From SIG299 sp051880375 (GTDB lineage Bacteria; Bacillota; Clostridia; Lachnospirales; Lachnospiraceae): DNA of 64,000 bases. The stretch lies in NCBI GenBank assembly GCA_051880375.1, contig JBJENV010000004.1:38203-102202 (forward strand), given 5' to 3'. Both the position numbers and the translations under genes were made by a program. Below the pieces are notes generated by a model. It was not told the origin of the DNA and searched no databases. It was given only the letters and a program-made list of their open reading frames with translations. Below are positions 44,832-53,837 of this stretch, one piece after another (the stretch's first letter is position 1; each line of letters begins with the position of its first letter).

Positions 44832-45391
44832 ACTTATCAACTTATAAGGAAAGAAGAGCCTCAAAAAATTGAGGTTTCATATTTTTAAGATGCCAAAAGA
44901 AGAAAGCTGTAAAGCAGTTAGTTTGAATACGGAAGTAGTATTGCTTTTTCTTCTCACTTGCCGCTCATTCCCTTGTCTAAGGACTTCTCGCACCTAAAGT
45001 GCCGCGACGTTTGATTACACGCTGCATCGCAAACTCACATCCGGCGGCATTCTCCCCACAGTTATGACGAAGGGGCTTTAAGAGACGCCGGCACTTACGT
45101 GTTGTATTCCTGCTTTGCAGGAAACACGTTACGTGCCGCTGCGTCTCGCCAAGAGTGCAAACGTTCCCGAGCATAACTGCGGGGAGATGCCGCCCGGATG
45201 CTCAAACAGTGCTTTTGCAGCGTGCTTCGTCGCGTCACATTAGATGCGGAAGTGCTAAGACAAGGTCCACATGCGGCTGCGGAGAAGAAAAAGCAATGCT
45301 GCTTCCATATCTAAAGGAATTGCTTTACAGCTTTCTTCTTAGCATCTTAAAAATATGAAGCCTCAGGCTTTTCGGCTTCTTGACTTATCAA
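44832..45391. mobile_element. 542-bp imperfect fold-back (MITE-like) element with 9-bp flanking direct repeats
   Basis: The whole stretch 44841-45382 is one inverted repeat with its centre near 45113 (TCCTGC-TTT-GCAGGA). Matching blocks on both arms include TTCATATTTTTAAGATGC, AAGAAGAAAGCTGTAAAGCA, ATTGCTTTTTCTTCTC, CCTTGTCTAAG/CCTTGTCTTAG, CGCGACG, GGCGGCAT-CTCCCC-CAGTTATG and GGCAC-TACGTGTT. ACTTATCAA is repeated directly at 44832-44840 and 45383-45391, like a target-site duplication. No real protein is encoded; the two 65-67-residue frames inside mirror each other across the dyad. It could be a non-autonomous transposable element or a very long structured RNA. Confidence 0.75.
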
Positions 45392-45408
45392 GGCCGGTGT
45401 TGTAAAAT
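45380..45408 (+). promoter_or_regulatory. Promoter of the AEC transporter operon, spanning the element edge
   Basis: TTGACT (45380-45385), 17-base spacer, TAAAAT (45403-45408). The first three bases of the -35 are the last three of the fold-back element and the next three belong to the flanking repeat. Confidence 0.7.
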
Positions 45409-45447
45409 CGGCAAAAGAGAAAGGGAAGGAACAGAGGAGGATGTTAT

Positions 45448-46470
45448 ATGGAACTAAAGAGTATTTTATTTACTGCGGTGAATGCCGTTCTGCCGATTAT
45501 TCTGCTGATTTTACTGGGCTATCTTCTGCGGAAAAAGCAGTTTCTGTCGGAAAGCTTTTTAAAAACCGGTAACAATCTGGTGTTTAAAATCTGCCTGCCC
45601 TGTATGCTTTTTATCAATGTATATGATATCGAAAGCTTTTCCTCTATCCGCTGGGATATTGTCATCTATTCCGTTGCCATGATTTTTCTCTTCTTTCTTC
45701 TGGGGCTTATCACCTCGTTCGCTGTGACTAAGGTACCGGAACGAAGAGGCGTTATTACCCAGTGCGCCTTCCGCAGCAATTTTGCCATCATCGGTCTCTC
45801 CCTTGTCGGCGCTTTAGGAAGCAGCGAAGCCACTGCCGTAGCCGCCGTCATTTCAGCCTTTACAATTCCGGTCTTTAATATTCTCGCCGTTATTTCCCTG
45901 TCCATCTTCGTTGGAGGAAATGACAAGACCGATATCAAAGGCATCGTAAAAAATATCATAAAAAATCCGCTGATACTCGGCGTGGTTCTGGGACTTGTCT
46001 GCCTGGGCATCCGCTCCCTGCAAACCGAACTGTTCGGAGAAGTCGTATTTTCCCTAAAGCATCAGTTTAAATTTCTGTATACTGCCATCAGTAACCTGAA
46101 AGCCATTGCTTCTCCTTTTGCCCTGATCGTTCTTGGCGGACTGTTCGAGTTTTCTGCCGTAAAGGGCCTGTGGAAAGAAATTATGGCAGGTACCGTGTGG
46201 CGCATTGTTCTGTCTCCGCTGCTCGGTATCGGCTGTGCGATATTGCTTAGCAGCTATACCGGTCTGCTCCGGTGCGGCGTAAACGAATATCCTGCACTCA
46301 TCGCTCTGTTCGGTTCACCGGTTGCGGTATCCAGTGCAGTCATGGCAGGCTCCATGGGCAACGACGAACAGCTTGCCACCCAGCTTGTAGTGTGGACAAG
46401 CATCGGCTCTATTTTTACTATTTTCCTGCAGGTATGTATCCTCATGGCTGCGGGACTTCTGGTGGTGTGA
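45448..46470 (+). CDS. AEC-family (auxin efflux carrier-like) transporter
   Basis: 340 residues with about ten membrane spans; GGAGG lies eight bases before the ATG. The start ILFTAVNAVLPIILLILLGY and the early GNNLVFKICLPCMLFINVY segment are typical of the AEC/MleP family. Members export or exchange organic acids such as malate. The stop overlaps the first ATG of the GH28 gene, so transport and pectin breakdown are coupled; uronate or acid transport is a possible role but is not shown. Confidence 0.85.
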   Translation: MELKSILFTAVNAVLPIILLILLGYLLRKKQFLSESFLKTGNNLVFKICLPCMLFINVYDIESFSSIRWDIVIYSVAMIFLFFLLGLITSFAVTKVPERRGVITQCAFRSNFAIIGLSLVGALGSSEATAVAAVISAFTIPVFNILAVISLSIFVGGNDKTDIKGIVKNIIKNPLILGVVLGLVCLGIRSLQTELFGEVVFSLKHQFKFLYTAISNLKAIASPFALIVLGGLFEFSAVKGLWKEIMAGTVWRIVLSPLLGIGCAILLSSYTGLLRCGVNEYPALIALFGSPVAVSSAVMAGSMGNDEQLATQLVVWTSIGSIFTIFLQVCILMAAGLLVV

Positions 46471-47999
46471 TGATGAAAGTACTGACTGTAACAACAAGAA
46501 GCGTGACCTTAGAACTTGATAACAACAGCGCTTATTTTGCGCCGGAACCTTATCCTGTCACCGTAAACGGTGTTCCGGAAAGAGAAGAATGCCGGAACGT
46601 GTTTTCCCTCTTTTCCCTCTGTCCGGGCACACGATATACCGTAACGGCAGGAGAAGAAACCGCAGTCTTTGAAACAAAAGAAGAAAGCTTTCTTTTGAAT
46701 GTGCGGGATTTCCGGGCACTGGGCGACGGTGTACATGACGACACTCCTGCCTTTGCCGCTGCGATTGCCTGTCTGCCGGAAAACGGCACCCTGTATGTGC
46801 CGGAAGGTACCTACCTGCTAAAGCCTGTGTTCTTAAAAAGCAATATGACGCTCTATCTGGAAAAGGATGCCGTGCTCCTTGGAACCCCTGATCGGGAAGA
46901 ATATCCTGTGTTGCCGGGCATTGTTACTTCCGGAGAGCGTGAGCTGAATTTCGGTACCTGGCAGGGAGAAGAAGCCACGTGCTTTGCCTCCCTTCTTACG
47001 GCAGTAAACTGCCGTAATGTATCCGTCATCGGTGAGGGAACTATCGACTGTAATGCAAAAGCCGGAGACTGGTATGAAAATCACAGGGTCATGCGCATCG
47101 CCTGGCGGCCAAGAGGCGTTTTTTTCAACCGCTGCGAACAGGTATTGATGCAGGGAATCAAAGTATGCAACACGCCGTCCTGGAATATTCATCCTTACTT
47201 CTGTCAGGGAGTACAGCTGTATGACCTGACACTGGAAAACGAGCCGAGTATGCCTACCACCGACGGCATCGACCCCGATACCTGCACGGATGTCCGGATT
47301 ATAGGCGTGGATATTTCCGTGGGGGATGACTGCATTGCTATCAAGTCCGGTACCATTGAGCAGGCAAGAAAATACCGCAGGCCCTGTCAGGATATTACCA
47401 TCCGCAACTGTCTGATGCGTCAGGGGCATGGCGGCGTGGTGCTTGGCAGCGAACTGTCCGGCGGCATCCGCCGGGTTTTTGTGAGCCGGTGTCTGTTCCG
47501 CGGGACCGACCGTGGGCTGCGCATCAAGACCCGCCGCGGCAGAGGCCGCTACGGTATCACCGGAGATATTTCCTTTACCGATATCGTCATGGAAGACGTA
47601 AAAGTTCCTTTTGTCGTAAATATGTACTATAACATGGGGGACAACAACGGTCACACAGAATATGTATGGACAACAAGGAAGCTTCCGGTAGACGAAAGAA
47701 CGCCGTTTGTCGGCGCATTTCACTTTGAAAACATGGTCTGCACCGGTGTCTGCTACAGTGCCGGCGCTTTCTACGGTCTTCCGGAGGCTCCGATTGAAGA
47801 GATTTCTTTTCAAAATGTGAGTTTTTCCTACAATCCGGACTGCGAACCGGGTTATCCGGACATGAAGGAGAAAAACGAGAAGGTCAAAAATCAGGGACTT
47901 TATTTCCAGTTTGTAGAGCAGGTCAAAGTGAAGGATGTGACCATAACGGGCAGCATCGGAGCACCGTTCCTATATGAAAGCGTTAAAAACCATCCGTAA
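46470..47999 (+). CDS. GH28 polygalacturonase-like glycosidase
   Basis: 509 residues from the ATG in the TGATG overlap with the transporter gene (46470; 46473 also possible). An N-terminal Ig-like part (about 1-75) leads to a right-handed beta-helix starting FRALGDGVHDDTPAF. GH28 motifs are all present: NTPSWNIHP, TDGIDPDTC, GDDCIAIKSG (catalytic Asp pair), GHGGVVLGSE (His) and RIKTRRGRG (Arg, Lys). There is no signal peptide, so it is intracellular and should act on imported galacturonides, perhaps as an exo-enzyme or rhamnogalacturonan hydrolase. Confidence 0.93.
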   Translation: MMKVLTVTTRSVTLELDNNSAYFAPEPYPVTVNGVPEREECRNVFSLFSLCPGTRYTVTAGEETAVFETKEESFLLNVRDFRALGDGVHDDTPAFAAAIACLPENGTLYVPEGTYLLKPVFLKSNMTLYLEKDAVLLGTPDREEYPVLPGIVTSGERELNFGTWQGEEATCFASLLTAVNCRNVSVIGEGTIDCNAKAGDWYENHRVMRIAWRPRGVFFNRCEQVLMQGIKVCNTPSWNIHPYFCQGVQLYDLTLENEPSMPTTDGIDPDTCTDVRIIGVDISVGDDCIAIKSGTIEQARKYRRPCQDITIRNCLMRQGHGGVVLGSELSGGIRRVFVSRCLFRGTDRGLRIKTRRGRGRYGITGDISFTDIVMEDVKVPFVVNMYYNMGDNNGHTEYVWTTRKLPVDERTPFVGAFHFENMVCTGVCYSAGAFYGLPEAPIEEISFQNVSFSYNPDCEPGYPDMKEKNEKVKNQGLYFQFVEQVKVKDVTITGSIGAPFLYESVKNHP

Positions 48000-48013
48000 C
48001 ATGAAAAATGAAA

Positions 48014-48054
48014 CGGCATAACCTACCTTACCGTAAGTTATGCCGGTATTTTTT
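48014..48054. terminator. Terminator between convergent GH28 and SSB-like genes
   Basis: CGGCATAAC and GTTATGCCG enclose a CTTACC loop; a run of T follows on the plus strand. It touches the stop codon of the minus-strand gene. Confidence 0.88.
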
Positions 48055-48688
48055 ATTCTGCCTCCTGCAAATATTCTAATTTGCTTACGCTCACCTCGTA
48101 TGCCACGCGTTTTTCAAACTCATTTTCTCCGATCTTTTTCTGATACTCCCTGCTCTGGATTCTGCCCCAGACCTGAATATGTCCGCCGACAAAAAAGCCT
48201 TCCGCAAACCTTGCATTTCTGCCCCAACAGATACAAGGAATATAATCCGACTTTCCGTACGGACGGTTTACCGCAAGCAGTACATCCGCAATTTCTCTGC
48301 CAAGCGGTGTCTTTCTGTAAATCGGCGGCTTACATACATAGCCGTCCAGAAAAATGTAATTCGGGCGTACCCCTTCTTCCAGCGTCTCCACGATTTCAAT
48401 TTCTCTCGCAAAGACCGAAAGCACCAGCCGGTTTCTTGTTTCCTCGTGCCTGTTGTAGGAACGGAACTGTCCGCTGATAACCGCATACATTCCGGTATAA
48501 TCTCTCTTTACGTCAATCAGACGTTCCGAAACCATAATCGGAATCACATCGTTTGATTCGCTCAAACGTCCGACGGAAATTTCCATCATATAAAAGCCTT
48601 CTCCGAATACATCATGACTGAATGTCAGTTCTCCAAGAATTTCTCCTGCAATGTTTACCTGATTGTTATCAAATACCTTATCCGTCAT
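48053..48688 (-). CDS. SSB-like protein with two OB-folds
   Basis: 211 residues from the ATG at 48686-48688 (AGGGAG nine bases upstream). The first OB-like half (VNIAGEILGELTFSHDVFGE) is followed by a second (NYIFLDGYVCKPPIYRKTPL, then IPCICWGRNARFA and VWGRIQSREYQKK). The second half resembles standard SSB proteins. It lacks the acidic SSB C-terminal tip (DDDIPF), ending LEYLQEAE instead. It is probably an accessory single-strand-binding or primosome-type protein rather than the main SSB. Confidence 0.75.
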   Translation of the reverse strand: MTDKVFDNNQVNIAGEILGELTFSHDVFGEGFYMMEISVGRLSESNDVIPIMVSERLIDVKRDYTGMYAVISGQFRSYNRHEETRNRLVLSVFAREIEIVETLEEGVRPNYIFLDGYVCKPPIYRKTPLGREIADVLLAVNRPYGKSDYIPCICWGRNARFAEGFFVGGHIQVWGRIQSREYQKKIGENEFEKRVAYEVSVSKLEYLQEAE

Positions 48689-48926
48689 TTCGTAAAACTC
48701 CCTTCGTTTTCTCTTGTTATTTAATAACATGCCGTCCGTTCACCGACGTTGCCTTACTAACATGTTATGCTGCAAGCGGAACCGTTTATTCCAATTTTCT
48801 CCTGCTGTCACCTATTTTACAATATTTGTTATCTTTTGAAAAGAGGGAACTTGCCTATTTTCTCCTGTTTTGTATGACAGAAATCGTCACATTTCCACAA
48901 AATTATTACTCGCATGCGAAAACTCC

Positions 48927-48954
48927 TTGAAAATCAAGCGAAATGTGATATTAT
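48927..48954 (+). promoter_or_regulatory. Promoter of typA
   Basis: TTGAAA (48927-48932), 16-base spacer, TATTAT (48949-48954), about 50 bases before the start codon. Confidence 0.6.
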
Positions 48955-49009
48955 GTATAAGTTGTAGAGAATTCATTTTCAGTTAGAAGAAAGGCTACAG
49001 GTACTCTGT

Positions 49010-50839
49010 ATGAAAACAAAAAAAGAGAACATTCGTAATATTGCCATTATTGCCCACGTTGACCACGGAAAAACAACACTTGTAGACGAGCTGTTAAAGC
49101 AGAGCGGCGTCTTCCGTCAGAATCAGGAAGTTGCTGAACGTGTCATGGACTCCAATGACATTGAACGTGAGCGTGGCATCACGATTCTTTCTAAAAATAC
49201 CGCTGTCACTTACAATGGTGTGAAAATCAATATCATCGATACCCCTGGACATGCCGATTTCGGCGGCGAGGTAGAACGTGTTTTAAAAATGGTAAACGGC
49301 GTTATCCTTGTGGTAGATGCATTTGAAGGTGCTATGCCGCAGACCAAGTTTGTCTTAAAGAAGGCTCTGGAATTAAACCTTCCGGTCATTGTCTGCATCA
49401 ACAAAATCGACCGTCCGGAAGCACGTCCGAAGGAAGTCATCGACGAAGTTCTGGAGCTGTTCATTGAACTGGACGCTTCCGATGAACAGTTAGACTGTCC
49501 GTTTGTCTTCGCATCCGCGAAGGCCGGTGTTGCCATTCTGGAGTTAGGCGACACACCGCAGAACATGAAACCGTTGTTTGAAACCATTATAGACTATATT
49601 CCTGCTCCGGAAGGGGACGAGGAAGCCGGTACGCAGGTTCTGATCAGTACGATTGACTATAATGAATATGTCGGCAGAATCGGCGTCGGCAAAGTAGACA
49701 ACGGAAAAATCCGTGTCAATCAGGAGGTTGTGCTTGTCAATGCCCATGAACCGGAAAAGCGCCGCAGGGTAAAGGTAAGTAAACTGTATGAATTCGAAGG
49801 TTTAAAGAAGGTGGAAGTAGAGGAAGCCGGTGTCGGCTCCATTGTTGCCATTTCCGGTATTTCCGATATCCACATCGGTGATACGCTCTGCTCCCCGGAA
49901 AATCCGGAACCGATTCCGTTCCAGAAAATTTCCGAACCGACGATTGCCATGCACTTTATCGTAAACGATTCCCCTCTGGCAGGCAAGGAAGGCAAGTTTG
50001 TTACCTCCAGACACTTAAGGGAGCGCCTCTTCCGTGAATTAAACACCGATGTCAGTCTCCGTGTCGAGGAAACCGATACAACCGAAAGCTTTAAGGTTTC
50101 CGGCCGCGGCGAGCTGCATCTGTCCGTCCTCATCGAAAACATGCGCCGTGAGGGCTACGAATTTGCAGTCAGTAAGGCAGAGGTGTTATACCATACCGAT
50201 GAAAACGGGAAAAAGCTGGAGCCTATGGAGCGTGCCTATATTGATGTACCGGACGAATTTTCCGGTATCGTCATAGAAAAACTGAGCAACCGGAAAGGTG
50301 AACTGGTCAGCATGTCCAATGCCAGCAGCGGCTACACCCGTCTGGAGTTTTCCATTCCGGCGCGTGGCTTAATCGGCTACCGCGGAGAATTTTTAACCGA
50401 TACCAAGGGAACCGGTATTTTAAACACGATTTTTGATGATTACGGTCCGTATAAGGGCGACATCCAGTATCGCAAACAGGGCAGTCTGATTGCCTTTGAA
50501 AGCGGTGAAGCCATTACCTACGGTCTGTACAATGCGCAGGAGCGCGGTACTCTGTTTATCGGACCGGGCGAAAAGGTTTATTCCGGTATGGTCATCGGCC
50601 AGAACGGAAAGCCGGAAGATGTCGAAGTGAATGTCTGCAAGAAAAAGCAGCTCACCAACACCCGTTCTTCCAGTGCTGACGAAGCACTCCGCTTAACACC
50701 GCCTCGTATTTTAAGTCTGGAGCAGGCATTGGAATTTATCGACACGGATGAACTGCTCGAGGTAACGCCAAAGAGTCTGCGAATCCGTAAAAAGATTCTG
50801 GATCCGCTCATGAGAAAGCGGTCGCACAGAACGAACTAA
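49010..50839 (+). CDS. typA: Ribosome-associated GTPase TypA/BipA
   Basis: 609 residues, normal length. Translational GTPase related to EF-G and involved in ribosome assembly and stress adaptation. G-motifs: AHVDHGKTTL, RERGITIL, DTPGHADFGGEV, NKIDRP. The C-terminal TypA-specific region includes VEVNVCKKKQLTNTRSSSADE. Monocistronic; ends one base before a 215-bp inverted repeat. Confidence 0.97.
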   Translation: MKTKKENIRNIAIIAHVDHGKTTLVDELLKQSGVFRQNQEVAERVMDSNDIERERGITILSKNTAVTYNGVKINIIDTPGHADFGGEVERVLKMVNGVILVVDAFEGAMPQTKFVLKKALELNLPVIVCINKIDRPEARPKEVIDEVLELFIELDASDEQLDCPFVFASAKAGVAILELGDTPQNMKPLFETIIDYIPAPEGDEEAGTQVLISTIDYNEYVGRIGVGKVDNGKIRVNQEVVLVNAHEPEKRRRVKVSKLYEFEGLKKVEVEEAGVGSIVAISGISDIHIGDTLCSPENPEPIPFQKISEPTIAMHFIVNDSPLAGKEGKFVTSRHLRERLFRELNTDVSLRVEETDTTESFKVSGRGELHLSVLIENMRREGYEFAVSKAEVLYHTDENGKKLEPMERAYIDVPDEFSGIVIEKLSNRKGELVSMSNASSGYTRLEFSIPARGLIGYRGEFLTDTKGTGILNTIFDDYGPYKGDIQYRKQGSLIAFESGEAITYGLYNAQERGTLFIGPGEKVYSGMVIGQNGKPEDVEVNVCKKKQLTNTRSSSADEALRLTPPRILSLEQALEFIDTDELLEVTPKSLRIRKKILDPLMRKRSHRTN

Positions 50840-50840
50840 G

Positions 50841-51055
50841 AATGATATAAAATAAGAAGTGCGATATGAATAGAAATGGTCAGGCAGTTCGATATCCGTT
50901 GTTCGCTTGCATCTCCTGACAGCTGTTCGCCCATGACGGACAAAATAACGCTTATTTGTCCGTCATGATGCGTACAGCCGTCTCGATGATGCGTACAACC
51001 GGATACGAACTGCCTGACCATTTATCTATGTCGCTCAATTCTATTTTATATCGTT
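50841..51055. repeat. 215-bp imperfect inverted repeat between convergent genes
   Basis: Both arms align over their whole length around a centre near 50949. Shared blocks: GATATAAAATA, AAATGGTCAGGCAGTTCG, ATCCG, GACGGACAAA. It has no sequence in common with the fold-back element at 44.8 kb. It lies between typA (plus) and the HTH-Panacea gene (minus), so it could be a bidirectional terminator-like structure, a MITE or a structured RNA. No protein coding. Confidence 0.8.
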
Positions 51056-51081
51056 CATTTTATATCAAAAAAATACATCTT

Positions 51082-51834
51082 TTACTTCTCCTTCAGTCTC
51101 GCTGCAAAGTAATTCTTCAGGTCTTCCACGCTCTGCATTCCCGTTTTCTGCATCATGGTTTCATAATAACGGCGCAGTTCTTCTGCATTCAGATGCTCCG
51201 CGTCCTGTAAGAAGGCCTTATTTCTCCGAAGCTTAAGTTTATCCCGCTTTAAGACGGCACGTACCGCGTTCGGGCTGTAACCGTTTAAGATTTGATAAAC
51301 GCCGTCCAGGAATTCCCTGTCCTCCGCCGTCAGCGCACCTTCTTCCGGCAGCTGCACCTTCAAACCATAGTTCATCAGCTGTTCATACAGCCTCGGATAC
51401 GGCGTCTTCTGCTTTGTCTCAATCGACACTTCTTCCTCAAAAATCGGCAGTCCGCGGCAGACCAGAGAGTATACCTGTGCAAAGTACAGCACCGCCATCA
51501 CGCGAAACGGTGAAATATCTCCTTCCGCAAGAGAAACGACATACTGCATTGCTTCCGTGGATTTATCGCAGAACATCCGGCGATATACTGCGCGCTTCGT
51601 CTTTTTATATGCCGTGTCGGTCAACGCGGACTTTCCTTTCTCCAGCAATTCCGCATACTGCCACGGGTTTTCATAAAGCTCCTCAATTTTAGCGGCAAAT
51701 TCCTTATTCGGTTCCACACCGTCCAGATAACGCATTACGGTTGTTTCTCCCCACCCAAGCAGGCGGGACAATGGCTTTTTTCCTATCTCATACTGCTCCA
51801 TGATGGAAAGAAGCTGCTCCTTCGTTGATTTCAT
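51082..51834 (-). CDS. HTH protein with Panacea (DUF4065)-like domain
   Basis: 250 residues from the ATG at 51832-51834 (GAGGGG four bases upstream). An N-terminal XRE-like helix-turn-helix (about 3-55; KKPLSRLLGWGETTVMRYLDG) is joined to a C-terminal domain resembling Panacea/SocA-like antitoxins (about 110-190; PFRVMAVLYFAQVYSLVCRGLP, EEEV, YPRLYEQLMNYG). Panacea domains neutralise many unrelated toxins. No toxin gene is adjacent: the upstream gene is an AI-2E transporter and downstream is the 215-bp repeat. It may be an orphan or a repurposed regulator. Confidence 0.7.
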   Translation of the reverse strand: MKSTKEQLLSIMEQYEIGKKPLSRLLGWGETTVMRYLDGVEPNKEFAAKIEELYENPWQYAELLEKGKSALTDTAYKKTKRAVYRRMFCDKSTEAMQYVVSLAEGDISPFRVMAVLYFAQVYSLVCRGLPIFEEEVSIETKQKTPYPRLYEQLMNYGLKVQLPEEGALTAEDREFLDGVYQILNGYSPNAVRAVLKRDKLKLRRNKAFLQDAEHLNAEELRRYYETMMQKTGMQSVEDLKNYFAARLKEK

Positions 51835-51860
51835 ACTACCCCTCATGCTTTTCATCGCAC

Positions 51861-52982
51861 TTAAAATTTTCGGAACTCATTAATGTCATGCACGATAATC
51901 TTAAATCCGCGCATCAGACGTTCAAACGCTCCCGCCTGATACAGGCTTATAACAATCATGCCGACCGGAATCCCGACAATCATACCAAGTACACCGGAAA
52001 GCCGGTAACCGATAAACATAAAGACCAGAGCCGCAAGCGGATTAATACCGACGCTGTCACCTACCATCTTCGGCTGCAGAATCTGCTTAATCAGCTGGCA
52101 GAGCAGATACAGGACGCCGAGGAAAATTGCCTCGGTATAATTGCCTGCAATAATATCTATCACAATCCACGGCCAGAACACCGCTCCCGTACCAAACACC
52201 GGAAGAAAGTCTAAAAACGCAATCAAAAATGCAAGCAAAAGCGAATAGCCGATGTCCAAAATTTCAAAGCCGATGAACATGACCGCCATCAGAATCAGCA
52301 TAATCTTAAACTGTGCCTTAAAATATCCGCCGACTGCTTTTTTGATATTGCTTACAATCATGCGGTAGTAATCCAGTATGGATTTCGGAAGTATCCGGAC
52401 TAACATTTCCGCGATATTGTCTCGCTCCGCAATCAGGAAATAAGCCGCAAGCACTGTAATAATCGCAATCAGCAGTCCGTCCGCAACGCTCTTGACATAG
52501 CTTCCCGCAGCTGCAATCGACGGAAGCTCAATTCCCGTAAGAAAGCCCTCCAGTGCGGAACCGAGGTCCGACTGCAGTCCTAAGAAAGTGTCCTTGATAC
52601 CACCCGGAAGCCGTTCAAACAAACCATTCAGACTCTCCGATACCATATCAAATGCCGCCATCATCTGATTGTATAATTCAAACCGGTCTTCGAATAAACT
52701 GACTACCTGCTTTACCACGAGCGCTCCCAGCAGATAGAGAATGCCGACAACCGCTCCGAGCACCAGTATAATAATAATCGCAGAGCTGTGCTTTCTCACG
52801 ATTTTTATCTTTTTTTCCATAAAGCGGACTAACGGGTTCGCTATGGATGAAATAATAAAAGCAATGACAAACGGCAAAAAGAATTTTAACAGCTTAGGTC
52901 CAAGAAAAACCACAAACAGTATTCCGGCTAACGTTACCAGAAAGTTTACAACAATCTTTGCATAAGTGCTCCTGTCATGCAT
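51861..52982 (-). CDS. AI-2E family transporter
   Basis: 373 residues with about eight membrane spans and the conserved PerM/YtvI-type end (QPKMVGDSVGINPLAALVFM; GVLGMIVGIPVGMIVISLY). The family is named for autoinducer-2 export, but members also move sodium or other ions. It follows znuB by 15 bases in what looks like one long operon. Real substrate unknown. Confidence 0.88.
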   Translation of the reverse strand: MHDRSTYAKIVVNFLVTLAGILFVVFLGPKLLKFFLPFVIAFIISSIANPLVRFMEKKIKIVRKHSSAIIIILVLGAVVGILYLLGALVVKQVVSLFEDRFELYNQMMAAFDMVSESLNGLFERLPGGIKDTFLGLQSDLGSALEGFLTGIELPSIAAAGSYVKSVADGLLIAIITVLAAYFLIAERDNIAEMLVRILPKSILDYYRMIVSNIKKAVGGYFKAQFKIMLILMAVMFIGFEILDIGYSLLLAFLIAFLDFLPVFGTGAVFWPWIVIDIIAGNYTEAIFLGVLYLLCQLIKQILQPKMVGDSVGINPLAALVFMFIGYRLSGVLGMIVGIPVGMIVISLYQAGAFERLMRGFKIIVHDINEFRKF

Positions 52983-52997
52983 GATATCTCCTCCATT

Positions 52998-53837
52998 CTA
53001 ACTTCGAAACCATCTTCTTGCCGCAAAGGTCAGGAAGAAAAACACAGCCGCAACCATAACTAACATCGGTCCTGCCGCCACATTCAGCCAGTAGGACAAA
53101 ATCAATCCAAGTACACCCGAAAACATCGCAATCATCACGGAAAACAAATGGTATTCCCTGTTATTGGATGCCAGATTTCTTGCTGCCGCTGCCGGCAGAA
53201 TCAGCAGCGCGTTGATAATCAGAATTCCGACCCACCGAATCGAGAGCATAACGATACAGGCAATCAGAACAACGAAAATGTTATCAAGCAATACGACCGG
53301 AATGCCCTTGCTTTTTGCAAGGCTCCGGTTGATTCCGATACTGTGCAGGCTGTTGTATGCCACAAACCAGAAGATAAGCGTAATCAAAAAAATGAGAAAC
53401 AGACTGCCGATTTCTGCCGGCGTAATGCTTAAAATATCACCGACCAGCAGAGCGGAATACTTGGAAAAGCTGCCGTTTCTCGATAAAATTGCAAGTCCCG
53501 CCGCAACACTTAACGAGGAAAAAACCGAAATGACCGTATCCGAGGATACCATATTTTTGTGCCGGATATAATTTAACAGCAGTGCAAAAGCAACCGCAAA
53601 TGCCATCATGGCCACATTTTGATTGGAAATGCCGAGCAGAATGCCGAGCGCCATCCCGGTAAACGCCGAATGTCCGAGGGCATCCGAGAAAAACGCCATC
53701 CGGTTATTCACAATCATGGTACCGAGAATTCCAAACAACGGAGTAATGATTAACACTGCAAGCAGTGCATATTTCATAAAGTCATACTTTAAAAATTCAA
53801 AAGGAAGTGCATCAAGTAGCCGAAGCAGTAAGTCCAT
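52998..53837 (-). CDS. znuB: Zinc/manganese ABC importer permease
   Basis: 279 residues with about eight to nine spans. ABC-3 family marks: FFSDALGHSAFTGMALGILLG near 49 and SIRWVGILIINALLILPAAAARNLA near 200. Starts 26 bases inside the end of the ATPase gene. Works with the ATPase and the His-rich binding protein encoded upstream. Confidence 0.92.
   Translation of the reverse strand: MDLLLRLLDALPFEFLKYDFMKYALLAVLIITPLFGILGTMIVNNRMAFFSDALGHSAFTGMALGILLGISNQNVAMMAFAVAFALLLNYIRHKNMVSSDTVISVFSSLSVAAGLAILSRNGSFSKYSALLVGDILSITPAEIGSLFLIFLITLIFWFVAYNSLHSIGINRSLAKSKGIPVVLLDNIFVVLIACIVMLSIRWVGILIINALLILPAAAARNLASNNREYHLFSVMIAMFSGVLGLILSYWLNVAAGPMLVMVAAVFFFLTFAARRWFRS

Noticed and set aside
44977..45358. 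Two small frames (65 and 67 codons) on opposite strands inside the fold-back element
   Set aside because: They mirror each other across the dyad, lack ribosome sites and recognisable domains, and are explained by the inverted repeat.
46833..47813. 326-codon frame antisense to the GH28 gene
   Set aside because: The plus-strand GH28 has all catalytic motifs; the antisense frame has no family features.
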